Assembly (NCBI GenBank): GCA_022393335.1
Contig: JAJEKB010020985.1
Coordinates: forward strand, 318,069 to 382,068
Direction: 5' to 3'
Source: Macrotrachela quadricornifera
Taxonomy: Eukaryota; Rotifera; Eurotatoria; Philodinida; Philodinidae
Length of the DNA stretch: 64,000 nt
In this document: positions 21,856 through 35,400 of the stretch, in pieces
Layout of the letters: each line of letters starts with the position of its first letter
Numbering within the stretch: position 1 is the stretch's first letter
Made by a program: the position numbers and the translations under genes
Notes under the pieces: generated by a model
Database searches by the model: none
Told to the model about the DNA's origin: nothing
Seen by the model: only the letters and a program-made list of their open reading frames with translations

Positions 21856-22616
21856 GGGTACCTCCCTCTTTGTGATATAAAGTTTTAAAAAAGTTTATGC
21901 GCTCTAAAGATAGACTGCATATTGTACTTTCGATCTGTGTTTGAATGAGCTCAATCTGATCTACCGTTAATTTTGTATTTGATTTTTACGAGAAGCTGGT
22001 ATACCAAAAGTTGTCAGAATTTTACTCACTAATACGAAGTAAAACAAAGTATCCATAACAGATTGTTCATAGAATTGCTGAAAAACGAACTTTCGTTTTT
22101 TTAAATTATTTTCAGTTTTTCATACATAGTGCTCACCTGTGCGAAGGACGACCACTCCCTAACTTCATCCAATCAGGCCACAAATTTTACCACAGATATT
22201 TGAAACTATTCTCCATAAGTAAAATCGACCGTTTTCGTTTTTGACTTCTCTATCCGAAGATATAGGGTTCACAAAAACCAGAAAACCGGTTCGAAAAAAA
22301 CCTTTGAATATTTTTTCATAAAACAGAAAGAGAGACCTTAAAAAAAAGCTCAAAACTACCTCTGAGGTATGACCGTAGGAATATGCAAATAAGTTTTCAG
22401 CCCAATTGGACAAAATTTGATGGGTTTGTACAGTGGCAAGATAAGACTCTATGAAAAACCAAATTTACCCAGAGAACCCTACAAAGAGTTCCTTTAAAAA
22501 ATTTTTCCTCAAACACGGATCTCGTTATTCGATGTGCTCCATATGTGGTAAGAATTTCAGCCCGATTGGCCCTACCGTCTTCGAGATCTAAAAATGGTAA
22601 AAAAAGAGGAGTACCC
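21856..22616. mobile_element. TTAA-flanked element with GGGTAC ends (761 bp)
   Basis: TTAA at 21852-21855 and 22617-22620. The ends are GGGTACCTCCCTCTTT and, read inward from the other side, GGGTACTCCTCTTTTT, an imperfect inverted repeat of about 16 bases. The interior repeats the phrase CAGCCC(A/G)ATTGG twice. The termini run GGG...CCC, opposite to classical piggyBac, so the superfamily is uncertain. No transposase frame. Confidence 0.6.
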
Positions 22617-22620
22617 TTAA

Positions 22621-25480
22621 TAACGCGATCTACACATACAAATATATAACAACTTATCTTATTTCTTATGCTTCTCTGTTCACTCGAAAAAATAACAAGC
22701 CTTAATAGCTGAAGTGAGGAGATCCTGAGTAGACTATTTCAGCGATAAGAAAGGCACACAAACTAGCATTAGGTATACTAGTTAGACTACTTTCCTTATT
22801 GTCTTCAAACTTAATTCAGCTACTACATTACAGAGTTTTAACCATGCGGCATGATGTCCTAACGACTAGTGGGCTGTCTGATGCCGAAAACCTATCTGAA
22901 ATGATACCAAAAATACACACAAACGATTACCCAGTTGATTGTTGGAAAACTCCTTCAGTTCCTTTGAGGTACCAGGCGACGATCGAATTTCTACTAATAA
23001 AATTTGAAATAATGATTTATCCTTCCAGTCATGCATTCCTTTCGAAACCCTACACCACTCCATCTTGACCACTCAGAAACAAAATAGACGCTTCACTAAC
23101 CAAATTCTCCTGCGGATAGGATCTCAATGATCCTATGTCCGTTCTCGAAATCTCTAATGTCGAATGACGAGTATCGAAGAGCTATGACTGGCTAGAAACC
23201 CAAACCGAAACAATCTGAATAGTTCAAAGTCCAAAATGGAGAGCTCCTGATTGGTTGATTTTTTCGGATGAAAGAATCTGATTGGTCGGTAGGTCGAGGT
23301 GGAGACAGTCTGCTTGACTAAAATTGCAGCTGCAAAACTTAGATTAATTTTGATTTTCACACTGATGCTTCTTTGACTCCATGACAAGCAAGTAAACACA
23401 TGTTTTTTGTGTGATCCTCTTTTCAGTCGAGGAAATAAAGTTTGGTTCTACAAAAGCATTTGTGAAATAAATAAACTTCGATATAAAGCACTTTTTTACT
23501 AGATTTGCACTTCATTTAATACCAGTAGATTGTGTATTTCATTCGATGACAATGTTCAAGACATTTTTAAAACGTAGAATATCGTTCTTTCCTTCAGATA
23601 GAAAATCTTGAGAAAGAAACCACACATTCGGATTACCCGATTTCGAGTACTTTTGATGAAATATTATTTGCTCTGATTCCTCAAATTTTTGGTCATTCAT
23701 TTTGATTCGTTGATTTCAGGACTGCTTTAAGCGGATGTTTTTTTGATCCCGGTGTTCTTTTAACGCTGACAGTCAACCACATACATACAAACTATTTTCT
23801 TTCATATGACTCTCCCTTCAGTCGAGGGAACAATATCAGCAGTGTATTTCATTTCGATTTGGTGAACATTTACAACGCCATTATGGATCAAATCAAACTG
23901 GCACCATTGCTCATACCGATACATATAAGTATCAGACTATATGGAAATATCCAGATTATAAAACGTTAAACTGCAATCAAAAAAATGTTTTTGGTAGGAC
24001 AGATAAATATTGAGTCGTTGATAGGAATCAAAATAAAACTTAATTAAGACCTCCTCATCATTCCTAAGACGTTACTTCTTCATTAGTATGTTCCTGCATC
24101 AACGACCCATGCTCGTGCAATCGTAACATTATTACTTGAACAATAGTCAATCATTCCATTCAGTGAAAATCCTTCAGTTTATTTTCACATTCACGATCTC
24201 CGTTCAATCTATAGTAGTATTATTGTCCCAATAATAAATCAGTGATTTCCTTATCGGAAACCTTTCCAAAATATTAAGATCTCTCTTTTGTAGACACAAA
24301 GTACTTGAGTTCATCTCTGCATTCACGACTATCTCTGTAGATTACAGAAATTTTGTATAATTAGAAGATTAGTTTCATCAATAACTCACGTCCTCTACAA
24401 ATTACATAATCACTGTTTTATCAAAAATTTATTCTAATAAATACGATTAGATAATATTGATCTTTATGTCTTCATAATAATAACCACATTCTGAAATAAA
24501 AATAGAAAAAAAAAGTATCTGTTTTATCATTTCACATTTATTGAAGATAGATTGATAGACATCACCAACTGTTCTGTTTTTTTTATTTTGATTCCAGCAT
24601 ACATATTGCAAAAAGAATACATCGATCATTATTAATCTAATACTTCTTTTTCATCATGTGGTATTGAATTTTAGTATATCAATACAATAATCTATTCATA
24701 TATCATTGAGCAGAAATTTCATCTATTCAATATGTTCGAAAATAAACGATATTTTTTCTTTTATATTTGTGGTTAAATATGTGTTTTGTTATTTGATACA
24801 TGTTTTATCTTATATTTTTCTAACGAAAAGAAACAAATGTACCATTATCTTATTCTATAACTAGGGCACATCAAAACTAATGACCTGCACGAACAAAAAC
24901 GATTTTCACCTAAGAATATACTTCATCTGATAATTGTAATTGATTGCATATAATTTGCTAAAAATGTTTTTCAAATAATGACCTTAACATTTGTTAAGAA
25001 TCTTTGCTTTATCATTTCGGAAATATTAAATTATAAATAATAATCGATATCCAGATTTTATCTCTTTTCTAAAAATATTTATTTCATTTACTGCTTGAAA
25101 TAATATTCAATATAGTTTTTTTTTTATATTGATATCCTTTTATCTTGAATTATTTAGAATATGTTAAAATAAATAGATCGTGTGCAAGCCACCATGAATA
25201 CTAGGTCCTATATGTGCTTGAGTAAAAACTTAATTAATTCTGTTTTATGTACTTTGATCTCAAAATATCACTACTTTGCTTCTATTCAAGAGAAAAAAAT
25301 TTTGTATTCTTCTAGCATCAAATCTTACTCATGAATTAATTTGCATACAAAAATCTTCTGTTCTTCTATAAATTTATAAAAAACAAAAATTCAAATTAAA
25401 TTTTTTCGTATTCATTCACAAATCTTTGTCAATAAAGAAATAGATACATACACAAAACATTTATTTTTCTATATACAAAT
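22621..25480. other. Non-coding stretch between isomerase region and IP3 kinase
   Basis: No convincing gene. Overlapping open frames near 22799-23072 and 23154-23399 have no recognisable domain. The phrase TTCAGTCGAGG(A/G)AA occurs at about 23424 and 23818, each followed within about 150 bases by TGTATTTCATT, suggesting a diverged duplication. Confidence 0.45.
25460..25465 (-). terminator. Polyadenylation signal of the IP3 kinase gene
   Basis: AATAAA on the minus strand, 15 bases past the stop codon. Confidence 0.6.
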
Positions 25481-27353
25481 TTAATTCGAATTTAAATTTT
25501 GTTTTATTTCATCGATTATATCATAAAGTAATGATATTATATTATCTAATCCAATTAAATAACCATCTTCATGTGAACCACGTATCCATGGTTTTTGATG
25601 TGTTATATGAATATTATTAGGTAGTAATCGTGTTTTACCAAAATCAATCATCCATAATGATGCTTTATTATTATCATGTACAAATAAAAGTGATGAACCA
25701 ATTAACTGGAAGACAAATAAAAGAATTTGATTAAATTAAAAATTTTTTTATCAAACCTCATGAGTTTGAAAAAATTTTGAATGAATACATGCTGATCTTA
25801 ATTCAATAAGACGTTCAAGATATTGAACCTATAATAATAAATAAATATATGAAAAAATTTTAAATTAATATTAATAATTTACTGCACGTAATAATGAATT
25901 AGCAATAAATTCACTTAATTGTTTTTTAACATCATTACGTTCTTTTATCCTTTGAAAATCTTTTGACATTAAACTCCGACATTTCTTTAAATTAAAAAAA
26001 AGAAGAGAAAATAAAAGTATTTTTTTCTTATAAATAAATAATTTTTATTTTTTACTTTAATAGCTTCAATACGAAAACCTAATTCTTCACTTGAACTTAA
26101 ACTTTCACGCCATATCATATAACGTGGTTTAAGAATTTTTTTTTCTTCATGTTCTTTTTCTGTTGGTTCTAATGGATCAATTGCAATCATTTTATTATAT
26201 AAATCCTAAAATTAAAAAAAAAGAAATGATAAATTCAATTTAAAATAAAATATGTAGTGTTTTTACAGTTCTTGGTGTTGGATCACGTTCTGATTTTTCA
26301 AGTTCTTCTTCTAAATAAGTTCTTACACCTATTTTACAATCCATTATACATGCTTCATGAAATGAAGCTAATAAATCTTCAATTTCAATAAAAACTTTAA
26401 AAAAAAAGAAAAATTAGAAATTAAAATAAATTTTATTCATACATTTTCCATCTTCATCTTTAATGGTTCCATTATATTTTGGAACAAAATCTTTTAAAAT
26501 ATCATTTTGAAGTAATTCACAACAATGTCTTTCATGTTCACACAATTCTTTTAATATAAAACCATTATGAATTCCTTCTTTAAATGTTCCTTTAAAATAG
26601 AAAAAGAAAAATGAAAATATATAATAAATATATATTGTAGTACCAGGATGACCAACTAATTGTATCCATTCATATCGTTCTTTTTTTGTTCGTGTAAATG
26701 TTAATAATGATGTAACAACTTTGGATAAAGTTTTCCAACTTGGTGTATTCTTAATAAAATGAAATAAACACATTTATTATTATTATTATTAATGATTATA
26801 TTAACTAAGTATTGATTTTTACTTTTTTTACATGTTCTTCAGAATATGCACGATTAAATGATAATGATGTAGGTGATCGTAATTCATCATTATTTAATCC
26901 TTGCCAAATATCAAGTAATGTATTTTTTATTGATTTATTATGTTTTATTGAAGAACAACTAATTGATCTTGAATATTGAGAATGTCGTGAAACAGATAAA
27001 TAATCATTTGATGTTGAAGTTATAGATGTTGTCATTATTGGTTTATTGTTATTATCTAAATGATTTGAATAATGTTGAATGTTATGACGTATTGTTTGTA
27101 TCGGTGATGATTGTGTAGCTACGTCACGTACATTTTTTCGTTTATTCAAACCAGAACGTTTTGAAAATGAGGTTGAAAATGATGAAAGTCTACGTCTTAT
27201 TTCTCTTGTTGAAGAAGGTTCTATAGTAGTTGAATGAGAACGTAATTTTGTATCTATTGAAGCTGTAGATGTAACAGTAGGTACGCTCAATTGTACTGCA
27301 GCATGAAAAAGAGCATTTCCAATAGAAGTGTTATTGCTATTCGATACGTGCAT
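25481..27353 (-). CDS. IP3K: Inositol-trisphosphate 3-kinase (IP3K)
   Basis: Complete eight-exon gene on the minus strand: 27353-26823, 26749-26644, 26589-26443, 26394-26267, 26205-26056, 25984-25883, 25828-25757 and 25705-25481. All junctions are GT-AG in frame, introns are 48-73 bp, and the product is about 486 residues. Exon 1 encodes a 177-residue Ser/Thr-rich, basic, probably disordered N-terminus. The rest is the inositol polyphosphate kinase domain, which phosphorylates Ins(1,4,5)P3 to Ins(1,3,4,5)P4 and so shapes calcium signals. Landmarks: W-I-Q-L-VGHPG, the ACIMDCKIG catalytic motif (276-284), [26 protein letters not shown] and WMIDFGKT (430-437, metal-binding Asp433), then [10 protein letters not shown]. 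The first residue of the usual PxxxDxKxG motif is Ala instead of Pro. AATAAA at 25465-25460 lies 15 bases after the stop. Animal ITPKA/B/C are the likely relatives; IPMK is less likely because the ITPK-specific insert is present. Confidence 0.92.
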
Positions 27354-28290
27354 GATTATTCTAGAAATGAAAGTGGGAGGGGGTATTATTATAATCCTGC
27401 GAAAGATAGCATATGTTTATCAATAAAATTTGATTCAAAAATTAATATAGACTGTCTTGTGAAACAATACCAAATGCACAATACAAATTTAACACCAACG
27501 CTTTATTGTTTCTTTTTCTATTTCACTAAACACACATCGAACGAATGGTTCTATTCTTTTGTTTTTTTTTGTTCGTACTTTTTAAATGAATTTATATGTA
27601 TGACTTCTGTTCTGCATCTCATATATTTCATTATATTACCGCAACAGCTGTAAGAAGTAATGATGATAAAGGTGCAGTAGAAAGATCAAAGTTCAAAATT
27701 TCATAAATAGTCTTTTTTAGAAAGAAAAACGAATGTATTAAATTAGAAATATATTATCATATCGAATGACGTCACATCTCATTGATAACCAACGCATATT
27801 TATATATACTAAAACTTGTAAAAATATATTTCATAATGTCAATATCGAGAACTATATCCATAAAAAAGAAACTTACCTTTTTATTATATGTTTATTGATT
27901 GTAAGGCAATAAATGAATACTGATTATTATTTGTTATGATACGCTAATGCTATTGTCTTATTTATTATAATTATATTTCGTTTTATTTTTGTAATTTTAA
28001 GTGCGTCATTTTAAACATGATATGGAGAAATTGCTAATATTGGCTGACTATTAGTCATGATAGTTTGAATCATATGATATATGGGCAAAATCACACATGA
28101 TTAAGGAGTCAATTTGACATATACAAAAAAAATGAATATCTTGTTTATTTATTGATTAAATTATTTAAATAAAATTTACAACAGTATTCAATGATAAAAA
28201 TACATTTCGAACTTCTTATTATTTGGGTCAGCATTATTTTGATTACCAAAAAATTGAGTTTCGTTCATGAAATTTGTCGATCTGCGAAAC
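27354..28290. other. Non-coding stretch upstream of IP3 kinase
   Basis: No gene seen. The 120-codon plus-strand frame at 27291-27653 overlaps the kinase start and is low-complexity, so it is rejected. The promoter of the kinase should lie just after 27353; no clear TATA box. Confidence 0.5.
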
Positions 28291-28664
28291 GATCATTAAA
28301 AAAAACATACATTTGATCACCAAATTAATAATTAATAGAAAAAGTAATAGCTATATGAAAAAATATCAATGTAAAACACACACAACATTTGGCATGAATT
28401 ATCATACTAGCTCTACTCCAATTTTTCAATCCTTCTTACGAGTCAGATTACATCTCTTGCTACTACTGTGATCAAGTAATGACTAACTTCATCTCGTTAC
28501 CTTCTATACTTTCACCCACATCCACACTTGTACTCTGAAATTCTTAAATATCCTCACCATTCTGGTATCTATTATAGGCGTACCATTTACGAAATCAGTC
28601 CGTTCTATTAACTATTTCGTAATTCATAAATTTGGTGATCAAATGTATGTTTTTTTTAGTGATC
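28291..28664. mobile_element. 374-bp MITE with 37-bp terminal inverted repeats
   Basis: Left end 28291-28327 begins GATCATTAAAAAAAACATAC and continues ATTTGATCACCAAAT. Right end 28628-28664 is its reverse complement with one or two differences. No coding capacity and no clear target duplication, so the superfamily is not assigned. Confidence 0.65.
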
Positions 28665-28719
28665 ATTTTACAGCTATAAAAATTGATAATCAAAACACAT
28701 TTTTCCCTTATTATTATTT

Positions 28720-29232
28720 TTAAGATATAGTACAAGCTTGAGACATTTGAGCACGACGTGCAGCTTCTGCTCTTTGTCCTTGTGGACTAAATCGATAAGC
28801 AAGTGATCTTATTGGTTCATAATAATTTCTTTGCATCCATCCACTTTTATATGCCATAATTTTTTTAACTTGCCGTGTTCGACCACCGATTACTATTGAT
28901 TGAACAACAAATAATTGATTTTTAACTTGACCAATTTCATAAAATTGATTTGAAGTAGTTGGACATAATTGAGCATTTTCAAAAAAGACTTTATTTTCTA
29001 ATTCATCTGGTGAAAGTGTTGCAGCAAGTACAAATATAAGTTTATCTTCTTCATCAGACATATTCATCCAATTGGAATAATTTCTATATCTTCGAATATT
29101 ATTATCATCATAATCAATAACAGTACATACACAATCAAGATAATACATTATTTTAGCAATATCTGCATCAGGTACTGTTGTGGCTTGACCAAACATTTTA
29201 AAATCATAGTTTGTATTTTGAAACATTGCCAT
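28720..29232 (-). CDS. Unrecognised 170-residue protein
   Basis: An intronless minus-strand frame of 170 codons with the A/T-ending codon style of the animal genes nearby. No signal peptide or membrane segment. It has a mixed alpha/beta look with alternating hydrophobic stretches (LIFVLAATL, QLFVVQSIVIGG) and a basic, Gln/Ala-rich C-terminus (RAEAARRAQMSQ). Two Met lie near the start (29232 and 29226); the first is chosen because the frame closes soon upstream. A MITE lies just beyond its stop. I do not recognise the family; the length and amino-acid mix make chance unlikely. Confidence 0.6.
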   Translation of the reverse strand: MAMFQNTNYDFKMFGQATTVPDADIAKIMYYLDCVCTVIDYDDNNIRRYRNYSNWMNMSDEEDKLIFVLAATLSPDELENKVFFENAQLCPTTSNQFYEIGQVKNQLFVVQSIVIGGRTRQVKKIMAYKSGWMQRNYYEPIRSLAYRFSPQGQRAEAARRAQMSQACTIS

Positions 29233-29295
29233 GATTGTTTATTAAGATGTATGTATATATATTAAATATTACGATTTAAATTTAAAATATGCATT

Positions 29296-29411
29296 TACAT
29301 TGGTATATATAAACCTGCAACAGTTCCTACTTCCGAGGATGTAAAAAAGGAAAAAACCAAGGTTAATAAGACAACAAAAAGAATTCTTTTATTTTCTGTT
29401 GATGATGTCAT
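29296..29411 (-). other. Possible short hydrophobic ORF
   Basis: A 38-residue frame starting MTSSTENKRILFVVLLTLV on the minus strand looks like a signal peptide or single membrane helix. It could be a first exon (a GCAG/GT donor-like site lies near its end), but no acceptor connects it to the 170-residue gene downstream. Weak. Confidence 0.2.
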
Positions 29412-32400
29412 TGTACTCAATGTAAGGATAATATAAAAACAAAAGTAAACATATGAGTTCTGCGAAAAATTCATGAAAATGTTGAATATGTATTGATGAT
29501 CTACATTAACAAATGTGCACATTTTTTTAAAATGTATATTTAAAAATAAAGAAAAACAACAATTATATGAGATGAAATACATATCAGATTTTAAATGCTT
29601 TTAATGTTATTTAAATTGTAAATATTATATTTATTTATCGAAGAAACTAGACTTTTTTCTTCCTCTTTTTATCAGTATGTATATATATATATAGTCAGGT
29701 CAAAAGAGGTTGGGTGGAGAAAAAAAGAGATTCTTTTTTTTATTTCTATGATGTATTCTATTAAATATTTTCATAAAAGCTAATTAAATAAAATCCATCA
29801 GATTTATTAAATCGATTGTCTACGTCAATCGAATCTTAATTTAAGTAGACAGGAGATAATTATATGATGTTTTCGTTATGATGGAATACAATCATATGAT
29901 GTATAGAAACATGAATAAACTATTTTAGTTCATTTTGTCATAAAGTATTAATTATATTTTTTTTAACATCGAGGAAATTTCTTTTGACACTAATTATGTA
30001 TGATTATCAATGAATTTAATCTTACGGATGTATTTATTAAATGTAAGATTAGTTTTTAGATCTATAAAATGATTTTCTAGATTTTTTTCAATTATGATAT
30101 AAATTCACTTCTTTTTTTTGAAAAGTTGTTCTTTTTTATTTAATTTATATTTTTTGACTAATATTTAAATAAGTTAAATAATATACATATATTATTGATT
30201 ATTTATTCTTAAATATACAATCTAAGTAAAATATTACAATAGCTTTTGTTTATTCTATTCATATGATTTTAGCAATCCATATGATATGACAATTATTTAT
30301 TTATCTTTCTTATTGTATTAAAAGGAAAAGTACTAAGAAAAACAGTTAAATACAATCTAGTATTATGCAAATGAATATCATTATTCTATAATATAGATAA
30401 TTATCTATAAATAAATAATTGATTTTAAAATAAGAATTTTCAAAATAAAAAGAAATAATATTTATATACTTATTTAATAAATTAAATTAATTTTATTTGG
30501 ATTGTTTTATACAAATGTTAGTTATTAAGATAGTACTTAGTTCGATATATAAGTATAAAAAATCTTATCTATATGTATTATATATTATAGATAAAATCGA
30601 TGCATCAACACGCACAAAAGTATCATTGAGATCATCATTAACAAGATTAAGATAGTATAGTAGCATATGATCAAATCTTTATTCTACTCTTCTTCCGTTC
30701 TTCTCTTTATATCGTATTAGTATTCAGAGAAATATGGAGCACGTTCTGCACTTCATCTCATCGAATGTCATCATCAAATTGATTTTAGGCAAAAAAAAAA
30801 ACTTCCGCTACGATCGATCGATGTGCTGATGAGTATCGATATGTACATGTGTCCTTTTGTATGCCTCATTGAATAAAAAGGAAACACAAGAGACACATAC
30901 TAACTTTTATCATCAACAAAATGTACTGAAAACAACGATTTTATTTTAGTAAGTTCTTAGATTTGTCAAGTAAAAAATAAGTTTTTTTTTTATATCCAAA
31001 AAATAAGATCAACTATCATTTTTTGTTAGTAAACAGAAATAAATGTCTATCGAGAATCGATATCATTTATTGATTGACAGAATATTTGATAAATTTAACT
31101 TATATTCTATAAAAAGCAAGATCTATGATGATATAAGTTTGTCGTTTTAGGAAAAAAAAAATATTGCCTGAAAATTCTCATGAGGGAAATAGAATCTTTC
31201 TCATTTTTTTTTTTCTTCTTTATTTAATATTTTATGAATAACTTTATATGATGAAAAAAAAAAGAAAGAATACTTCAAGCATACGATAAGTGAGTGAATA
31301 TAATTCAATTAATAGCTTTGAAAAAAAAAGAAAAATGCTAAAAAATATTTTTCTTTTTCTTTGTATATACTAGGTTAATTGAACGAATACGTTATTTTTT
31401 TTTTATTATTATTACAGAATAAAACCTTTTAAATCTTATTCAACTTTGACATACTCTTGAGTATTTTGAATAACACTTTCAACAATAAGGGTCTTTCTTA
31501 TTAATCTAATAATGGATTTTTCATCTTGAAGCAAACGTAACGATAAGAAATAATGAATCAAATTTCATTTGCATAAATGCGTTTACACTATGTCAATAAA
31601 AATGTTTATAGTAATATTATAAATGTTTAAAAAAAAAATCGTCATATCTCATGGGATTTCATTAATATTATTTTACTAATCTTTGAAAAAATAAAAAAGA
31701 AAATCTATTCGACTTATGATTTTGTTCATTTAATCATCAATATGAAATTCACTAGTTCATGTATATATATCATTAGCATATGAACATTTATTATATTTTA
31801 GATGTAATATATGATAGTCAAACTAAATAAGAAAGAGAGAACATTTTGTTATTATTTATTCTTGTGAGTTGTCGAATCGTATAATCAGATCTGTCAGTAT
31901 TCGAATGATGACGATAGAGTTTTTAGCTTTTGCTCGAAGGATAAAATGTCAAGATAAAAATATCTATATACAATATAACTGTAAAGAAAAAACAACTTTT
32001 CTTTACAATACTATTCTCAATAGATTTTTCTACTATAAAAACCAATGAATATCGGAAAAACATTACTAAATAAAGGTAGATCTATTCTTCTTTATTATTC
32101 TAACTATTATTGTCTAGAAAATCTCTAGTGGGAGCAATATTACTATGTGTATGGCACACATAGAAAATGAAGGTCTATATACTATTATAGAAATTTCTGA
32201 GTACTCAATGAGTGCCAATCTCTATCTTTTTTTTTTTTTTATTTTTTGCTCATTGTTAGAATCATATAGAGAAGAAAAGGAAAGGATGCGAAAGAACAGG
32301 ATAAGGAAGAGGACGATTTTGAACATTGCTTCTTTCTTATTTTAGTCTATTTCTTTTGTGTCTATGGTCTGCTATTACTATTGATGATGATGATCGGATG

Positions 32401-35400
32401 AATTCTGTTTTCTTGTGTCAAACACAAAAAGCAAAGAAAGAAGAGAGAGAGAGAGAAGAAAAAAAAAGAAAAAATAGAATGATGCTTCACCAATAGCCAT
32501 TCTTTAGCTTTCTAAAAAAGAAATAAGAGATTAAAGACATGTTGTGCCTTTAAGCTTTTTTAGAACAAGACAACATCAATGATAGACATACGATGGGGAA
32601 GAAAAAAAAATAAGAAGAACTAGAAGGCAGTATAAGACAAAAAAGTGTCACTATCTTGTCAATGTGAAACATTCGTATATGTAGCAAAATCTTTCTCTTG
32701 AATTATCCTTTTCATACACTTTGTATAATACCATTATGGGTAATTGACTTTAAAGAAAAAAAGAGAAAGAGAGAGAGAGAGAGAGACAAAGAGAGACAGA
32801 GAGGAAAAAAAGGAAAGAAGAAGAAAAAAGGAACAATATGAAAATGAAATAGACCGTGGCTGTGTCTTCGTCAAAAAACGGCAGAACAAAGAAAGACAGA
32901 AAACAGGTAAGGAGAAGTTTCCTTCCGTTGTATTACATTCTCTCTCTTTTTTTTCTTTTTTCAAAAAACCTATGTTAAGAACTTTATATAGGAAGTCAAC
33001 CATAATATTCATAGATAATATAAATCTTTTAGTTTTGAATTAAATATTGCTACCTAAAGGAAAATTGTTATATTTAATGACTATTTATTTTAATTATAAC
33101 TGTACTATTTCAATAATGTGTTTCTTTTTTTAGTTATTCATAAATAAAATGTTTTTTTTTCATAAGTTAATTGACATCGAGGCAATATTAAAAAAGTAAA
33201 ATCATTTGAAGTTTATTGATAATTATAAGTATTAAATAGAATAGTATTGCATGATTTATCATCATTATATCTTATTCGATAATAATATTTATGACCTTGT
33301 CTACAGTTTATAGACACATCTCCATTTATTTTTCTATTTTTATTATGAAAAAATTTAAAAAAAAAAAACAAAATAGTAGGAAAATTTTCTTTTCTTTTAA
33401 AAATATTAAAACACCAAAAAAAAAAAGAAACAATTTTCTAATAGAATTAATAGATAATTATTTATTATTTTTCTTAAAAATTGTTATTGTATCTGATCAT
33501 CCAAAATGACTTGTTATTTCGCCTCCACCTCATTTTATTCTTTCATTACTAATGTCAACATATTTGTTGTTAGTATAAAAAAAAAAAAAGAATTGCGTAG
33601 AGAAATAAGATAATTTTTCGCTTATACGACGTAATCGTCCGACTAATTATATGCCAACTATGTTTCAATCTTAAAGTATTGATTTATATCATTTACTCTT
33701 TATAAGTGATTTTTCTCGTTTTTTTCTTTTTAGAAGAGTAAAGAAAAGTGAAAAATTAATTATCCCATGTGCTTTTTTTTTCTTACATCTTTTTTTTCTA
33801 TTCTTCTTTTCTAAATGACTTCAGGGCTCGGAACACCATAGAAAATAGAATAGGCATATAGACAAATAAATAATCGCGATCCGAGTGTAGTTTATTTCCT
33901 ATATTCTATATTGACCTTACGCACTTCTTATTCTTACTCATCAAATAGAACTTAGCTACTTTTTTTGTTCTATGCAAAATAGGTAATCGAGTAAGTGTGT
34001 CTATATCTCATGAGAATAGTGCATAATAGTATGTCAACCAGTAAGTTAGTCAATCAATTAGTTACCATCAATATTCAATTGACACGCATTCATGACAGTT
34101 CTTTGAGTTGATCGATCAACAGAATGTTACAATGAATTATAGTATATATACTAATGAAAACAACAAAAAAAAAAGATTCAAAATTTTCATTTTTATTTTT
34201 TATTTTCTATTGTATAATCATGTTGTAAATAAGTTTATTAAAATCAATTGTTGGATTTTATTTCATTTATATTAACAAGACAAACGGTTATATTGCTTTT
34301 TGTGTAAGCAAAATTTCAAGCGTGCTTGTTTTATTGTTACACTCATTTTTATTCCCAAAGCAATCGATCCTGCTGGTTTTGGTCGTTTTCTCGCATTTAT
34401 TCTCCCTTATCGACGTCACTCACTTCAATTATGAGCTTTCATTTACCCTATAGACTCATACAACAAGGTTAAATCGATTTTGAACATCGCACAAAAGTGA
34501 TTTACATGAAGCTTGTCTGTTGTTTCGATGTAAATGCTTATAACTGAAGAGCAAAAACGAAGGAAAAGAAGTTTTTTTTTTTTAATAAAGAGAGAAAGAA
34601 TCAGTAGTGAACAAAAATATTGAATGGGATTAGGCATGTTGTCGGCCTAAGAGAAAACGTCATGATGGATGAGAACAAGACCCGTATGAAATGCTTATCA
34701 GTAGGAAGAACGTACGATCGACACAGAATAAAAAAAAAAAAAAAGAAGAAAGAAATCCTTTAAGTTCAGTTGCTTCACAGTATGATCCGCCTTTTTTTTT
34801 TTTCAAAGACGTCATTATCAGTCGAGACGTCTGATGCGTCTAATCAACTGATAATTTCCAAACAAAAATACATGAAATAGACTTGTCATTCATCTACATG
34901 CATTGTGTGTATCACTCAAGTTATTAGATTCTGTCTTCGACGTTCGTCTACACGTATTGTGTCTACCAATCGTCCTTAGAGAAGACTGTCAACATATTTT
35001 CTATATCTTATTATGTTATATTATTCTGTCCAAAAGAAAACCAAGCCAATTAGTTGATATCCGCCTATTGAGAAAAATTATGTTCAACTAGTATGTTATT
35101 TTATTTATCTTCTTTGCCATTTATTTGATAATTCATCAATTTTATTCATTCATTCATAGTTGTCAATAAAGCATTTGTAAGTGAATGTAGACATTTAGTT
35201 TAAGAAAGACTTTAATTCAAAATTACATTATGTCTAAGAGTATAAGAAGATTTTGACAGTAATGAATATTCAAAGAAAAAAAGAAAAACATTTTTCTTCT
35301 TCTTTTTTCTTTTTTTTTCATGAAGTGACATCGTTATCAAATAATTCAATCGAATTATCTTGCCAAAAACATTATTTTAATCTATCAGCATCTTCTTCTT

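Noticed and set aside
27291..27653. 120-codon plus-strand frame
   Set aside because: Overlaps the start of the IP3 kinase gene on the other strand and has a hydrophobic, low-complexity end without domain.
32734..33043. Two opposite 92- and 99-codon frames
   Set aside because: Both come from a purine-rich GA tract giving Arg/Lys/Glu or Ser/Leu/Phe runs; no domain or splice context.
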